Positions 52,601 to 60,971 of a stretch of DNA of 64,000 bases are shown piece by piece. Both the position numbers and the translations under genes were made by a program. Numbering within the stretch: the first letter of the stretch is position 1; each line of letters begins with the position of its first letter. The notes beneath the pieces are model-generated. The model had not been told where the DNA came from, did no database searches, and saw nothing but the letters and a program-made list of their open reading frames with translations. Source of the DNA: Pedobacter schmidteae (GTDB lineage Bacteria; Bacteroidota; Bacteroidia; Sphingobacteriales; Sphingobacteriaceae); contig NZ_LS999839.1 in the NCBI RefSeq assembly GCF_900564155.1, positions 3,469,097 to 3,533,096 on the forward strand. Reading direction: 5' to 3'.

Positions 52601-53174
52601 GCCACTTGTTAATATCGGCGATCTCGCTTATGTAATAGGCGATGATGGCAACAGGAAAAAGGATATCATTGGAAAAGCGGCCCCCGAATTTTTTGGTGGT
52701 TACACCAATACTTTTGGATATAGACGTTTTAGCCTCACTTCTTTATTTACTTTTTCTTATGGTGGAAAGCTGATGTATCAAAAAGATGTGAGTGATTTAA
52801 ATATGAGCAGTCTTGCCAACAGAGGAGTTCGCCTATTGGATTATTACAGCGCATCTAATCCGGATGCTACACGTCCAAGATTATTGTTCAGCCAGACCAT
52901 GATGTTAACAGATGCCAATGTGTACGATGCTTCATATCTGAAATTAAAGTCACTTACCTTAGGATATAATTTACCTTCAGCATTATTGCGACGATTGAAT
53001 ATCAGTAGTATGAGTGTTTTTGCTACGGGAACCAATTTGTTTACCCTAACTTCTTATCCAGGGCCCGATCCGGAAGTAAGTGATGATCCTGGAAGTGTAA
53101 TTGGAGGAGGCCGGGATGTGAGTACTTTTCCAACGGTAAAATCATACACTTTCGGAGTCCGATTAAATTTTTAA
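49620..53174 (+). CDS. SusC/RagA-like TonB-dependent receptor with STN domain (locus 2)
   Basis: 1184 residues. A 39-residue basic and hydrophobic tail ([15 protein letters not shown]...) precedes the signal peptide (about 40-62, ending GSYAQ). STN is at about 72-136, followed by a carboxypeptidase-regulatory-like domain (154-222, [17 protein letters not shown]). The plug spans about 230-375 with the SusC signatures [30 protein letters not shown] and [30 protein letters not shown]. The barrel ends FGVRLNF. It belongs to the common SusC branch with the VVVGYG motif, unlike the locus 1 receptor, where this segment is changed. It transports oligosaccharides with the SusD partner 17 bases downstream. 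Confidence 0.93.
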   Translation: [1184 protein letters not shown]

Positions 53175-53191
53175 TAATTAAGAATTAACTG

Positions 53192-54595
53192 ATGAAAAGA
53201 TTATATATATTCCTCACTTTTACAGCTGCGATAGCGGTGTTGGTGTCATGTAAAAAAGAACTGACCGCTTTGCCTGGTCAGGCAAAAGTGGAAGGAAATG
53301 CCATTGTAGATGAAAAGAGTGCGCAAATTGTATTAAATGGAGTTTACCTGCGTCTGGCAGAAGGTGGAGATGATTTTGGTACACCCAGTATTTTATGGTC
53401 CAATAATCATGAGGTTCATCCAGCTATACTGGCAGGAGTCACCAGGCCATCTTATGGAACTAATGAATTTGAGGAAAATAATACCATAGCGTCTGATAAT
53501 TATAACGTTGTGGGGATGTGGACAAATAGTTACAGCCTTATAAATGCGGCGAATGGGCTTATTGATCAAATCAAAGTACTTCCGGATTCGAAGTTTTCCG
53601 GAAGCAAAAAAGCAGAAATTACTGCCGAAGCCCGTCTTTTAAGGGCCTATGGACATTATAACCTGTTGCGGTATTTTGCCCAGTTTTACGACCTTAACAG
53701 TAATTTTGGTGTAATGCTAAGGCTCGAATTTGTAAATGTAAATAATATAGCCAAAAAGCGGAATACAGTAAAGGAGAGTTTTGATGCAATTTTGAGTGAT
53801 CTTGATGATGCCATAGCTCATGCGCCTTTAACCAGTCCTGGTTATTATGGAAATCAGTGGGTGGCAAAGGCATTCAAGGCAAAGGTACTGATGCTTCGTG
53901 GTAGTGCAGGAGATTACGCACAAATCATCGGCCTTACTCAAGATATTATTCAGCATTCGCCTTATGTGTTGGAAAACAATTTGCAGGATATTTTTAGTAC
54001 AAAAGGTTTGACTAGCCGGGAGGTGATGTTGGGCTTGGTACCCAAACCTAATCAGATCTATAAATCAGGCCTTTATTTTTCCAACAACTCAGCCGATTAT
54101 CTGGCTACTGCTTATTTTAAGAAGCTGATGATTGGAGATCCCCGGGCAAACTGGATAATTCGAACTGTAGGCTCAACTCCTGATGGTATAGCCAAATATA
54201 CGGGACCTAAAGTAGAAGAGTCTTATGTACTACGGCTAACAGAAGTTTATTTGCTGCAAGCAGAGGCCATTGTGAGATCTGGTGGCAGTCTGAATGATGC
54301 CAAAACCTTGTTGAAAACGATTATGGGACATGCCGGGGTAACTAATTTTGCTGCAATTGATGCCGCAATAACTCCAGATCAGTTGCTGCTTGAAGTGCAT
54401 CATGAAACGGTCAGGAACCTTTCTTTTGAAGATGGTCAGGATTGGACTTCGTTAATTAGATTGCCATTGGCGACGGTTTTGCAGATCAAGCCTGCGGTTA
54501 CAGATAAAAATCATATGATCCTGCCCATACCCAATACAGAATTTGAAAAGAACCCAGCTATAGGAGAGCAAAATCCGGGATATAGTAAAAACTAA
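53192..54595 (+). CDS. SusD/RagB-like lipoprotein (locus 2)
   Basis: 467 residues with a lipoprotein signal (AVLVSC, Cys20). SusD features are the KAEITAEARLLRAYGHYNLLRYFAQFYD helix, the WVAKAFKAKVLMLRGSAGDYAQI segment and SYVLRLTEVYLLQAEAIVRSGG. The closing block MILPIPNTEFEKNPAIGEQNPGY is the common SusD tail. The usual RRxEL/F segment near the C-terminus is present in altered form (HHETVRNLSFEDGQDWTSLIRLP). It should bind the oligosaccharide at the cell surface and hand it to the locus 2 SusC. The glycan is unknown because no hydrolase gene is attached to this locus. Confidence 0.9.
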   Translation: MKRLYIFLTFTAAIAVLVSCKKELTALPGQAKVEGNAIVDEKSAQIVLNGVYLRLAEGGDDFGTPSILWSNNHEVHPAILAGVTRPSYGTNEFEENNTIASDNYNVVGMWTNSYSLINAANGLIDQIKVLPDSKFSGSKKAEITAEARLLRAYGHYNLLRYFAQFYDLNSNFGVMLRLEFVNVNNIAKKRNTVKESFDAILSDLDDAIAHAPLTSPGYYGNQWVAKAFKAKVLMLRGSAGDYAQIIGLTQDIIQHSPYVLENNLQDIFSTKGLTSREVMLGLVPKPNQIYKSGLYFSNNSADYLATAYFKKLMIGDPRANWIIRTVGSTPDGIAKYTGPKVEESYVLRLTEVYLLQAEAIVRSGGSLNDAKTLLKTIMGHAGVTNFAAIDAAITPDQLLLEVHHETVRNLSFEDGQDWTSLIRLPLATVLQIKPAVTDKNHMILPIPNTEFEKNPAIGEQNPGYSKN

Positions 54596-54606
54596 ATCAT
54601 CACTAC

Positions 54607-55761
54607 ATGAGAATACTTATTTTTTTTACCCTGGCGGCCTTTATAGGCTTGCCAGGTTTTGCCCAGCGTGATCAGGTCTTGGATTTTAGCATTAAGGGAA
54701 AGATAAATGGAAAAAATACCGGTTATGTTTACCTGTCCTATCCATTTGGCCAAAAGTATAAGCTCGATAGCGCAGCCATACAAAATGGAACATTTGTTTT
54801 TAAAGGACAATTAAATGAACCTGTCATGGCCAATCTGTCGGGCCAACGCAACATCAGGGATATGGATGATCCCAATACGACTAGCTTCTTCATCGATCCC
54901 GTAAAAATGGACCTGACTGTCAATTACGGCGCATTTAAGGACGCTATTTTGAAAGGTTCCCGCAGTAATGATGAATATGAAGGGCTGAAAAAACAAAAAA
55001 TCCCTGTTCGCAAAGAAATGGAGCCTGTATCGGAGCTTTATAAAAATGAGAAGGATCAGGAAAAAGCAGCAGCCATGCGTGCACAGTTTGAACCTTTTTA
55101 TGCGAAAATGGACAAGATTGACGAGGCATTTATCCACTCCCATCCGGACTCTTATGTATCAGCTTATCTGATGCGTTTTAAGGTGGCGTCGTTTTCACCC
55201 GCCAGGGCCAAAGAGATTTACAATGCCTGGACCGAAAGGATCAAACAAAGTGCGACAGCTAAGGAGGTGTATAAGGAAATTCTTGAAATGGAACGCGGCT
55301 CTCCGGGTGCAATTGCCAGGGTTTTTATTAAAAATGACATCAATGGAGAAAGACTCAGTCTTGCCGATTTTAAAGGTAAAAAGTATGTGTTGATTGACTT
55401 TTGGGCCAGTTGGTGCGTACCGTGCAGAAAAGGTAATCCACATTTGTTATCGCTATACAGTAAATACAAGGATAAGGGCTTAGAAATTATAGGTGTATCT
55501 GATGATGACAGTAATCATGCAGCATGGAAAAAGGCAGTAGATCAGGATAAGATTGGGGTATGGAAACATGTTTTAAGAGGGTTGAAAAGGACCGCTAAAG
55601 GTTATGACAGATCGGAAGATATCACTGAAGGTTATGGTATTAGCAGCTTACCTACTAAAATTCTAATCGATAAGGACGGAATCATTATGGGCCGTTATGG
55701 CGGTGGTGGTGAAGATGATGCCGCGATGGATAAGAAACTGGCTGAAATTTTTAACAATTGA
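54607..55761 (+). CDS. TlpA-like thioredoxin-family lipid/periplasmic protein with DUF4369-like N-terminal domain
   Basis: 384 residues, signal peptide to about residue 20 (PGFAQ). The N-terminal beta domain (about 22-115, FSIKGKINGKNTGYVYLSY and GTFVFKGQLNEPVMANL) matches the DUF4369 type common in Bacteroidota. A helical middle follows, and then a TlpA/ResA-like thioredoxin domain (about 235-384) with WCVPC (Cys270, Cys273), GLEIIGVSDD and SLPTKILIDKDG with the cis-Pro. It probably reduces or exchanges disulfides of envelope proteins. The gene is 11 bases after susD, in the same position as the double-thioredoxin gene of locus 1, and a terminator closes the operon. It appears to be soluble in the periplasm; no lipobox was found. 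Confidence 0.88.
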   Translation: MRILIFFTLAAFIGLPGFAQRDQVLDFSIKGKINGKNTGYVYLSYPFGQKYKLDSAAIQNGTFVFKGQLNEPVMANLSGQRNIRDMDDPNTTSFFIDPVKMDLTVNYGAFKDAILKGSRSNDEYEGLKKQKIPVRKEMEPVSELYKNEKDQEKAAAMRAQFEPFYAKMDKIDEAFIHSHPDSYVSAYLMRFKVASFSPARAKEIYNAWTERIKQSATAKEVYKEILEMERGSPGAIARVFIKNDINGERLSLADFKGKKYVLIDFWASWCVPCRKGNPHLLSLYSKYKDKGLEIIGVSDDDSNHAAWKKAVDQDKIGVWKHVLRGLKRTAKGYDRSEDITEGYGISSLPTKILIDKDGIIMGRYGGGGEDDAAMDKKLAEIFNN

Positions 55762-55809
55762 CAGGCTGATTTAAGGTCGGTTCATTTCGTGATTACCTAA
55801 TGACGTTTG

Positions 55810-55850
55810 AGGTGGGAATTTTGCCGCTTGAGGTAATTTCCCACCTTTTT
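55810..55850 (+). terminator. Terminator of the locus 2 susCD operon
   Basis: AGGTGGGAA (55810-55818) pairs with TTCCCACCT (55838-55846), followed by a T-run to 55850. It lies 48 bases after the stop codon. Confidence 0.8.
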
Positions 55851-55863
55851 GAATGATGGCCCC

Positions 55864-55902
55864 ATGTACTTTTGAATCATTATTGAATGATTAAAAGTAC
55901 AT
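55864..55902. promoter_or_regulatory. Long inverted repeat at the start of the outer-membrane protein gene
   Basis: ATGTACTTTTGAATCATT (55864-55881) and AATGATTAAAAGTACAT (55886-55902) pair over 17 positions with one bulged G and a four-base loop. It covers a possible ATG at 55887 and ends five bases before the preferred ATG at 55908. It could be an operator or an mRNA hairpin that hides the start region. Confidence 0.6.
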
Positions 55903-55907
55903 TACAT

Positions 55908-58349
55908 ATGCGTTATTTTTGTTTTATTATTTTACTGCTTGGAGCATTACCTTCTTTTGCTCAGCAGGATGTCAAAGGCAGCGTTACCGACGAGCGGAAC
56001 ATGCCACTACCGGGGGCAACCATCAGCTTAAAAAAAGCTGCAGCTACTAAGATGCTGGCCTATGCCATTGCCGACTCCCTGGGAAAATTTGTGTTCAAAA
56101 ACATCAAAGCTGGCGATTATCACCTGGAAGCTAATTTTATGACTTATAAAAGTCTGAACAAGGGCATTAATGTGGGCAACACAACCGTGGCACTTCAACA
56201 TTTTCGGCTGTTGCCAGAATTGCAGCAGCTGAATGAAGTGACCATACAGGGTAAAAAACAGGCCATTTCGGTTACATCAGGTAAAACCACCATGAATGTA
56301 GAACAAAGCAGCCTTGCCCAAAGTCAGTCTGCCTACGACCTCCTCAAAAGTCTACCGGGCGTAAATATCAATAAGGATGGTGACATCAGGATTAAAGGGA
56401 AATCGGGTGTTACCGTGATGATTGACGGAGAACCGGCCGAAATGAGCAATGCCCAGCTAAAGAGCATCCTGAAAGGAACACCGGGCACCACGCTACAATC
56501 CATAGAGGTGATGAACAATCCACCTTCAAGTATGGATGCTGCCGGTACCGGAGGGGTAATCAACATTGTTTTCAAGAAGAAAGTTAAAAAAGGTTTTAAT
56601 GGTTCCTTGAGTTCCAATCTGGGCAAAGGCCGGTACTACAAAACCAATCAAAGCCTCAACATGAACTATGGAAAAGAGAAATGGGATCTTAAAATGACCT
56701 ATGCGTACGACTACGATCACAATCAGAAACGCGACAGTCTGTTCAGGATCAATAGCATTGATGGGAACCCCCTGTACATGAGTCAGCTGCAGCTCAATCC
56801 CGAAAGGGCAAAAACCCATCTGTTTAAAATGGGTATAGATCATCATTTTGATGAAAAAAATACACTGGGTACCCAACTGTCTTTTAACGACATCCGTACC
56901 CCTGTAAACGGGAACACGACTACCCGTTTTGGAAGCGGAAGCCGCCCCGATTCTGTACTCAACCAGAAAAATATGCTGAACAGCACACTCCGCAACTGGG
57001 AGGCCGGGTTAAAATACAAACATAAATTTAATGAACACCAGACTTTTAGTACCAGCGTACAGTTCAACACGCTAAAGTCAAACGGAACGGAGGATTATAC
57101 CATCTCCAAAACCATAGCAGGCATACCCGTTCCGGCTGATGGATTGCGTTATCGGAATTTTTATCCTTCAAAGATAAACAGAGGTATTTTTAAGGCCGAC
57201 TTCGAAGCCGACCTGCTGAAAGCCGGGGAAAAGATAGGCAGGTTTGAAACCGGGCTTAAAAGTTCATTTACCGATATCAATAACAACCAGCGGACAGAAA
57301 ACAGAGCTGGTTCAGCTTGGATATCCAACGGTCCCGGAAACCAGTTTCGCTACCGCGAGGCTATACAGGCGGCTTATGGATCATTGGAATTGAACCTGGA
57401 GCCATGGACGATTCGGGCCGGACTGCGCGCCGAATATACCCGCGTAAAGGGCGATTCGGCGAACAGGACGGCATTGGTAAAACAAAACTATTTTTCGTTG
57501 TTTCCCAATGTGCTGATCGGTTATAAGGTTAACGATGCTTATAATTTATCTATGAGCTATAACCGCCGGATAGAACGTCCGGAGTACGAAAACCTGAATC
57601 CTGCGGCCCGTTACCTGGATTTGTATACCACCGAAATGGGAAATCCAAAGTTGAAGCCGCAGTTTTCGCACAACATCGAATTGAATCAGCAGTTTCTGGG
57701 TTTTATTGATCTGAATGTAGGCTATAGCCAGCTTACCAATCCTATTTATTACAGCTTTATCACTACACCGGGCCTGAAATCTTATTATACCAGTATCAAT
57801 GCGGGGCGGCAGCATCAATGGGAGACTTCTTTGGGCTTTCCTATTCCGGGAATCGACTGGTGGGAAAACTACCAGAGCGTGTATTTTTTTACCTCACAGT
57901 TTAATGCGACATTGCAGGGCAAGCAGGTTCGGGAAAAAGCGAATAGCTTTGGTTTTTTATCGTACAACTCCTTTAAGCTACCCGCTAGCTTTAATTTAGA
58001 GCTCACCGGCTGGTACCAGGGGGCTGGCTTAAGTTCAAATTTCAGGTATAAACCCCTGGCCGAGGTTAATATAGGGTTAAATAAAAAGCTGTTGAACGAT
58101 CGCCTGACTTTGGGTGTTGCCGTAGCCGATGCATTTTATAGCGGAATATTGAAAGCTTCGGTAGTAGGCAATGATGCGCCAACCTTTAACCTCAATTCGC
58201 GAACAGATTCGCGCCAGCTGAAATTTAGTCTCAACTGGAACTTTGGAAAGAAAAGGGCTGGTGTAGATAAGCCGCAAAAGGAAGTAACCGAGGACAACCG
58301 CATGCCATCGGGAAAGCTGGCGCCCGATCTGAGACCGGTGAAGCCTTAA
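55908..58349 (+). CDS. Outer-membrane beta-barrel protein, TonB-receptor-like, with carboxypeptidase-regulatory domain
   Basis: 813 residues from the ATG at 55908, which gives a clean signal peptide (MRYFCFIILLLGALPSFAQQ); an upstream in-frame ATG at 55887 lies inside a hairpin. A carboxypeptidase-regulatory-like domain (about 22-105, VKGSVTDERNMPLPGATISLKK) is followed by a plug-like part (QSAYDLLKSLPGVNINKDGDIRIKGKSGVTVMIDGEPA and SIEVMNNPPSSMDAAGTGGVINIVFKKK). A long barrel then has strand repeats and the SYNRRIERPEYENLNP motif. This is the OMP_b-brl_3-type outer-membrane family common in Bacteroidota, whose transported substrate is usually unknown. No SusD partner follows. The next genes encode a two-component system, with a separate promoter. 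Confidence 0.85.
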   Translation: MRYFCFIILLLGALPSFAQQDVKGSVTDERNMPLPGATISLKKAAATKMLAYAIADSLGKFVFKNIKAGDYHLEANFMTYKSLNKGINVGNTTVALQHFRLLPELQQLNEVTIQGKKQAISVTSGKTTMNVEQSSLAQSQSAYDLLKSLPGVNINKDGDIRIKGKSGVTVMIDGEPAEMSNAQLKSILKGTPGTTLQSIEVMNNPPSSMDAAGTGGVINIVFKKKVKKGFNGSLSSNLGKGRYYKTNQSLNMNYGKEKWDLKMTYAYDYDHNQKRDSLFRINSIDGNPLYMSQLQLNPERAKTHLFKMGIDHHFDEKNTLGTQLSFNDIRTPVNGNTTTRFGSGSRPDSVLNQKNMLNSTLRNWEAGLKYKHKFNEHQTFSTSVQFNTLKSNGTEDYTISKTIAGIPVPADGLRYRNFYPSKINRGIFKADFEADLLKAGEKIGRFETGLKSSFTDINNNQRTENRAGSAWISNGPGNQFRYREAIQAAYGSLELNLEPWTIRAGLRAEYTRVKGDSANRTALVKQNYFSLFPNVLIGYKVNDAYNLSMSYNRRIERPEYENLNPAARYLDLYTTEMGNPKLKPQFSHNIELNQQFLGFIDLNVGYSQLTNPIYYSFITTPGLKSYYTSINAGRQHQWETSLGFPIPGIDWWENYQSVYFFTSQFNATLQGKQVREKANSFGFLSYNSFKLPASFNLELTGWYQGAGLSSNFRYKPLAEVNIGLNKKLLNDRLTLGVAVADAFYSGILKASVVGNDAPTFNLNSRTDSRQLKFSLNWNFGKKRAGVDKPQKEVTEDNRMPSGKLAPDLRPVKP

Positions 58350-58424
58350 AGATGCTTCTTTTCAATTGTTGTCGCCCAAGGGACACCTCTCCTGAGGGCG
58401 GCATAATTTTATAAAAACTTAGTT

Positions 58425-58432
58425 TAATTTTG
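58425..58432 (+). promoter_or_regulatory. Candidate -7 box of the LytS/LytTR operon
   Basis: TAATTTTG fully matches TAnnTTTG and ends 16 bases before the ATG at 58449, so the leader would be very short. No TTTG box was found upstream at the usual distance. Confidence 0.45.
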
Positions 58433-58448
58433 AAGGAAATATAACACA

Positions 58449-59519
58449 ATGAAACCTAAAAAGACATGGAAAGACTGGGTATTTAAAATATCAGTTAGCT
58501 TTATAACCGGTATTTTCATGGTGCTGCTGCTTATTTTTATCAATCCGATCAGTGAATTGAAAAATATCATTAACCTGGAACTCAGCGTCTGGACTTTTGC
58601 CGAAGTCCTTTGGTTTTATATTATTGGTTGGAGTATTGTGGAGCTCAGTTTGTTGATTTCCAGAACAATGGAATGGTTTATTCCATGGGAGGTATCTGCC
58701 AGGAAGCGTTTCTTTGTCCAGCTTCTGGTGCAATGTATTGCCGTTTTGACCATATTGATGCTGCTGATTGCCGTGACCGATCTGTTGTTTGCATCGGATG
58801 GCGAAAATTTGGAAGACGATTCTGTAGGCTTCCGGCAGATTCTTTTTATCAGCGTAGTTTTGTCCACCGTGGTTACCACCATCCATTCTGTTAACTATTT
58901 GATCAATAAATGGAAAGAGTCTATCCTGGAAGCGGCCAATTTAAAGCAAGTTGTAATGGAGTCTCAGCTGCAGTCGTTAAAGTCACAGCTCGATCCACAT
59001 TTCTTATTTAACAATTTCAGTGCGCTATCGAGCCTCATTGACGAAGACAAGGAGAAAGCGCAGGCGTTTTTGGAAAGCCTCTCGCAGGTACACCGTTATA
59101 TGCTTTTTAACCTCGATAAAAATATCGTACCCTTAAAAAATGAATTGGAATTTATCAATACTTACATCTACCTGATCAAAATACGGTTTGGAAATAACCT
59201 GGATATATGGATTGATGACATTAATGAGGTGGAAGATAAAGGCATTCCGCCAATTGCCCTGCAAATTTTAATAGAAAATGCAGTAAAGCACAACATCGCA
59301 TCAAAGAGCCATCCGCTAAAAATAAAGGTATTTATCGAAGGTGAAATGATTGTAGTGTCCAACAACCTTCAAAAGATGCCCGGTCAGGCCTACTCCAGTA
59401 AAATAGGTCTTCAGAATATTGTTGATCGTTATACCTTACTTTCTGAGAAAAAGCCATTGATTTTAGAAAGTGATCAGGAATTTACTGTAAAATTGCCATT
59501 GCTGAATTTAAGTTTTTAA
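58449..59519 (+). CDS. LytS/YehU-type sensor histidine kinase
   Basis: 356 residues. Four transmembrane helices (about 12-32, 50-70, 88-112 and 128-150) are followed by a short coiled linker. The HisKA_7TM-like/His_kinase block QLQSLKSQLDPHFLFNNFSALSSL carries the phospho-acceptor His184. The N box lies in PPIALQILIENAVKHN, and SSKIGLQNIVDRYTLL supplies the G box. Such kinases phosphorylate a LytTR response regulator, here encoded 5 bases downstream. No periplasmic sensor domain is visible, so the signal is probably sensed within or near the membrane. The adjacent sigma/FecR/SusC locus might be under its influence, but this is not shown by the sequence. Confidence 0.9.
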   Translation: MKPKKTWKDWVFKISVSFITGIFMVLLLIFINPISELKNIINLELSVWTFAEVLWFYIIGWSIVELSLLISRTMEWFIPWEVSARKRFFVQLLVQCIAVLTILMLLIAVTDLLFASDGENLEDDSVGFRQILFISVVLSTVVTTIHSVNYLINKWKESILEAANLKQVVMESQLQSLKSQLDPHFLFNNFSALSSLIDEDKEKAQAFLESLSQVHRYMLFNLDKNIVPLKNELEFINTYIYLIKIRFGNNLDIWIDDINEVEDKGIPPIALQILIENAVKHNIASKSHPLKIKVFIEGEMIVVSNNLQKMPGQAYSSKIGLQNIVDRYTLLSEKKPLILESDQEFTVKLPLLNLSF

Positions 59520-59524
59520 CTACG

Positions 59525-60283
59525 ATGAGGGTATTGATTATTGAAGATGAAATGCATAACGCCCAGCGGCTGGCCAAAATGCTGCTGGAAGTAGAACCTG
59601 CAATTCAAATTGAAGCCACTTTGGAAGGGGTAGAGGACACGGTAAACTGGTTGGAAAACAACCCGGAGCCCGATCTGATGTTTATGGATGTACGGTTAAC
59701 AGATGGCTTGTCATTCGATGTTTTTAGCAAAACTGAAGTCAGTTGTCCGATTATCTTTACTTCGGCTTTTGACGAATATGCACTGCGTGCTTTTAAAGTC
59801 AATAGTGTAGATTACCTGTTGAAACCGGTCAGCAAAAATGAGCTGCAACAAAGTCTGGATAAATTTAAAGCCAGTCGTAAAATGCCATCTATGCATGCTG
59901 CGTTGAAGGATATTTCGGCCATTTTTGCCCAGCAGAAAAAGAACTACCGCTCGCGGTTTTTGCTGCCCATAAAAGATGCCTATCATACCTTACCTGTTGA
60001 GGAGATCTGTTATTTTGGAACAGAGTTCAGGGTTACAAAAGCAGTTGTTGCAAATGGTCGCGATTATGTCATCCCTTTTACTTTGGAGGAATTGGAAGAG
60101 CAACTGGATCCGGACACATTTTTTAGAGCAAACCGGCAGTATCTGATCAGTAACCGGGCCATTTCAAAAATACACAATTTCTTTAACGGGAAACTGACGG
60201 TTGAGTTGCGGCCCGAGACGCCGGAAAAACTAATTGTGAGCAGAGACCGGGCAAAATTGCTAAAAAAATGGCTGGATAGCTGA
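59525..60283 (+). CDS. LytTR-family response regulator
   Basis: 252 residues. The receiver domain (about 1-120) has the acidic pair in IIEDE, the phospho-acceptor Asp55 in LMFMDVRLTDG, Thr/Ser in IFTSAFDEYALRAF and Lys in YLLKPVSK. The LytTR DNA-binding domain (about 150-250) is visible from RFLLPIKDAYHTLPVEEICYF, TLEELEEQLDPDTFFRANRQYLIS and ISKIHNFFNGKLTVEL. It acts with the kinase encoded just upstream. Its own gene ends 35 bases before the locus 3 sigma factor gene, with no terminator between, so read-through into locus 3 is possible. Confidence 0.92.
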   Translation: MRVLIIEDEMHNAQRLAKMLLEVEPAIQIEATLEGVEDTVNWLENNPEPDLMFMDVRLTDGLSFDVFSKTEVSCPIIFTSAFDEYALRAFKVNSVDYLLKPVSKNELQQSLDKFKASRKMPSMHAALKDISAIFAQQKKNYRSRFLLPIKDAYHTLPVEEICYFGTEFRVTKAVVANGRDYVIPFTLEELEEQLDPDTFFRANRQYLISNRAISKIHNFFNGKLTVELRPETPEKLIVSRDRAKLLKKWLDS

Positions 60284-60318
60284 GGTAAAATGACTAATTT
60301 TAACAGTTTTACTGATCT

Positions 60319-60900
60319 ATGTCGAAGTATAGTGATTTTTCGGATAACATCCTGGCCGGTTTATTAAAACTGGACGACCGGGCTGCCTATGCCGAAATTT
60401 ACAACCGCTACAAAGGCATACTGTATGTGCACGCCTATAAAAGGTTAAAAGATACAGAGGAAGCGGAGGATGCTGTTCATGACCTATTTGCGCAGCTGTG
60501 GCTCAACCGGAATAAAATCAATATCGCTACAGGCAACCTCTCTGGTTATTTGTATACCGCCATCCGTAACAATGTGCTGACCACTATTGCCCGGCAGGGT
60601 TACGCAGATAAATATTTTACCGGCCACTGGAAAGATCTGAGTAGCGAAAATGCCGTAACGGATTTCCTGGTTCGCGAAAAACAATTAAAGGAAATTATTG
60701 ACAAACACGTAGCCCAGCTGCCAAAAAAAATGCGCGAGGTTTTTGAATTAAGCCGCAATGCGCAGCTTTCTCAAAAAGAGATTTCAACACAATTAGGTAT
60801 ATCCGAAAGCACCGTCAAATCACAAATAAACAGTGCCTTACACATCCTTAAATCTAAACTCGGTGTATCTGTTTTTATCTGGTTGTTAATGAATCATTAA
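60319..60900 (+). CDS. ECF RNA polymerase sigma factor (locus 3)
   Basis: 193 residues. Region 2 includes AAYAEIYNRYKGILYVHAYKRLKD and EEAEDAVHDLFAQLWLNRN. Region 4 is QLPKKMREVFELSRNAQLSQKEISTQLGISESTVKSQINSALHILKSKLG, followed by a hydrophobic end (VSVFIWLLMNH). It is closest to the locus 2 factor. The gene follows the LytTR regulator by 35 bases and precedes its FecR gene by 71 bases. It should activate the locus 3 susC operon. Confidence 0.92.
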   Translation: MSKYSDFSDNILAGLLKLDDRAAYAEIYNRYKGILYVHAYKRLKDTEEAEDAVHDLFAQLWLNRNKINIATGNLSGYLYTAIRNNVLTTIARQGYADKYFTGHWKDLSSENAVTDFLVREKQLKEIIDKHVAQLPKKMREVFELSRNAQLSQKEISTQLGISESTVKSQINSALHILKSKLGVSVFIWLLMNH

Positions 60901-60971
60901 ATTTTTTATTTTTTTTCTAATACCTGATCCCATCTCAATAGTCTTGTATATAAATGGCCTAAAAAACTTTT

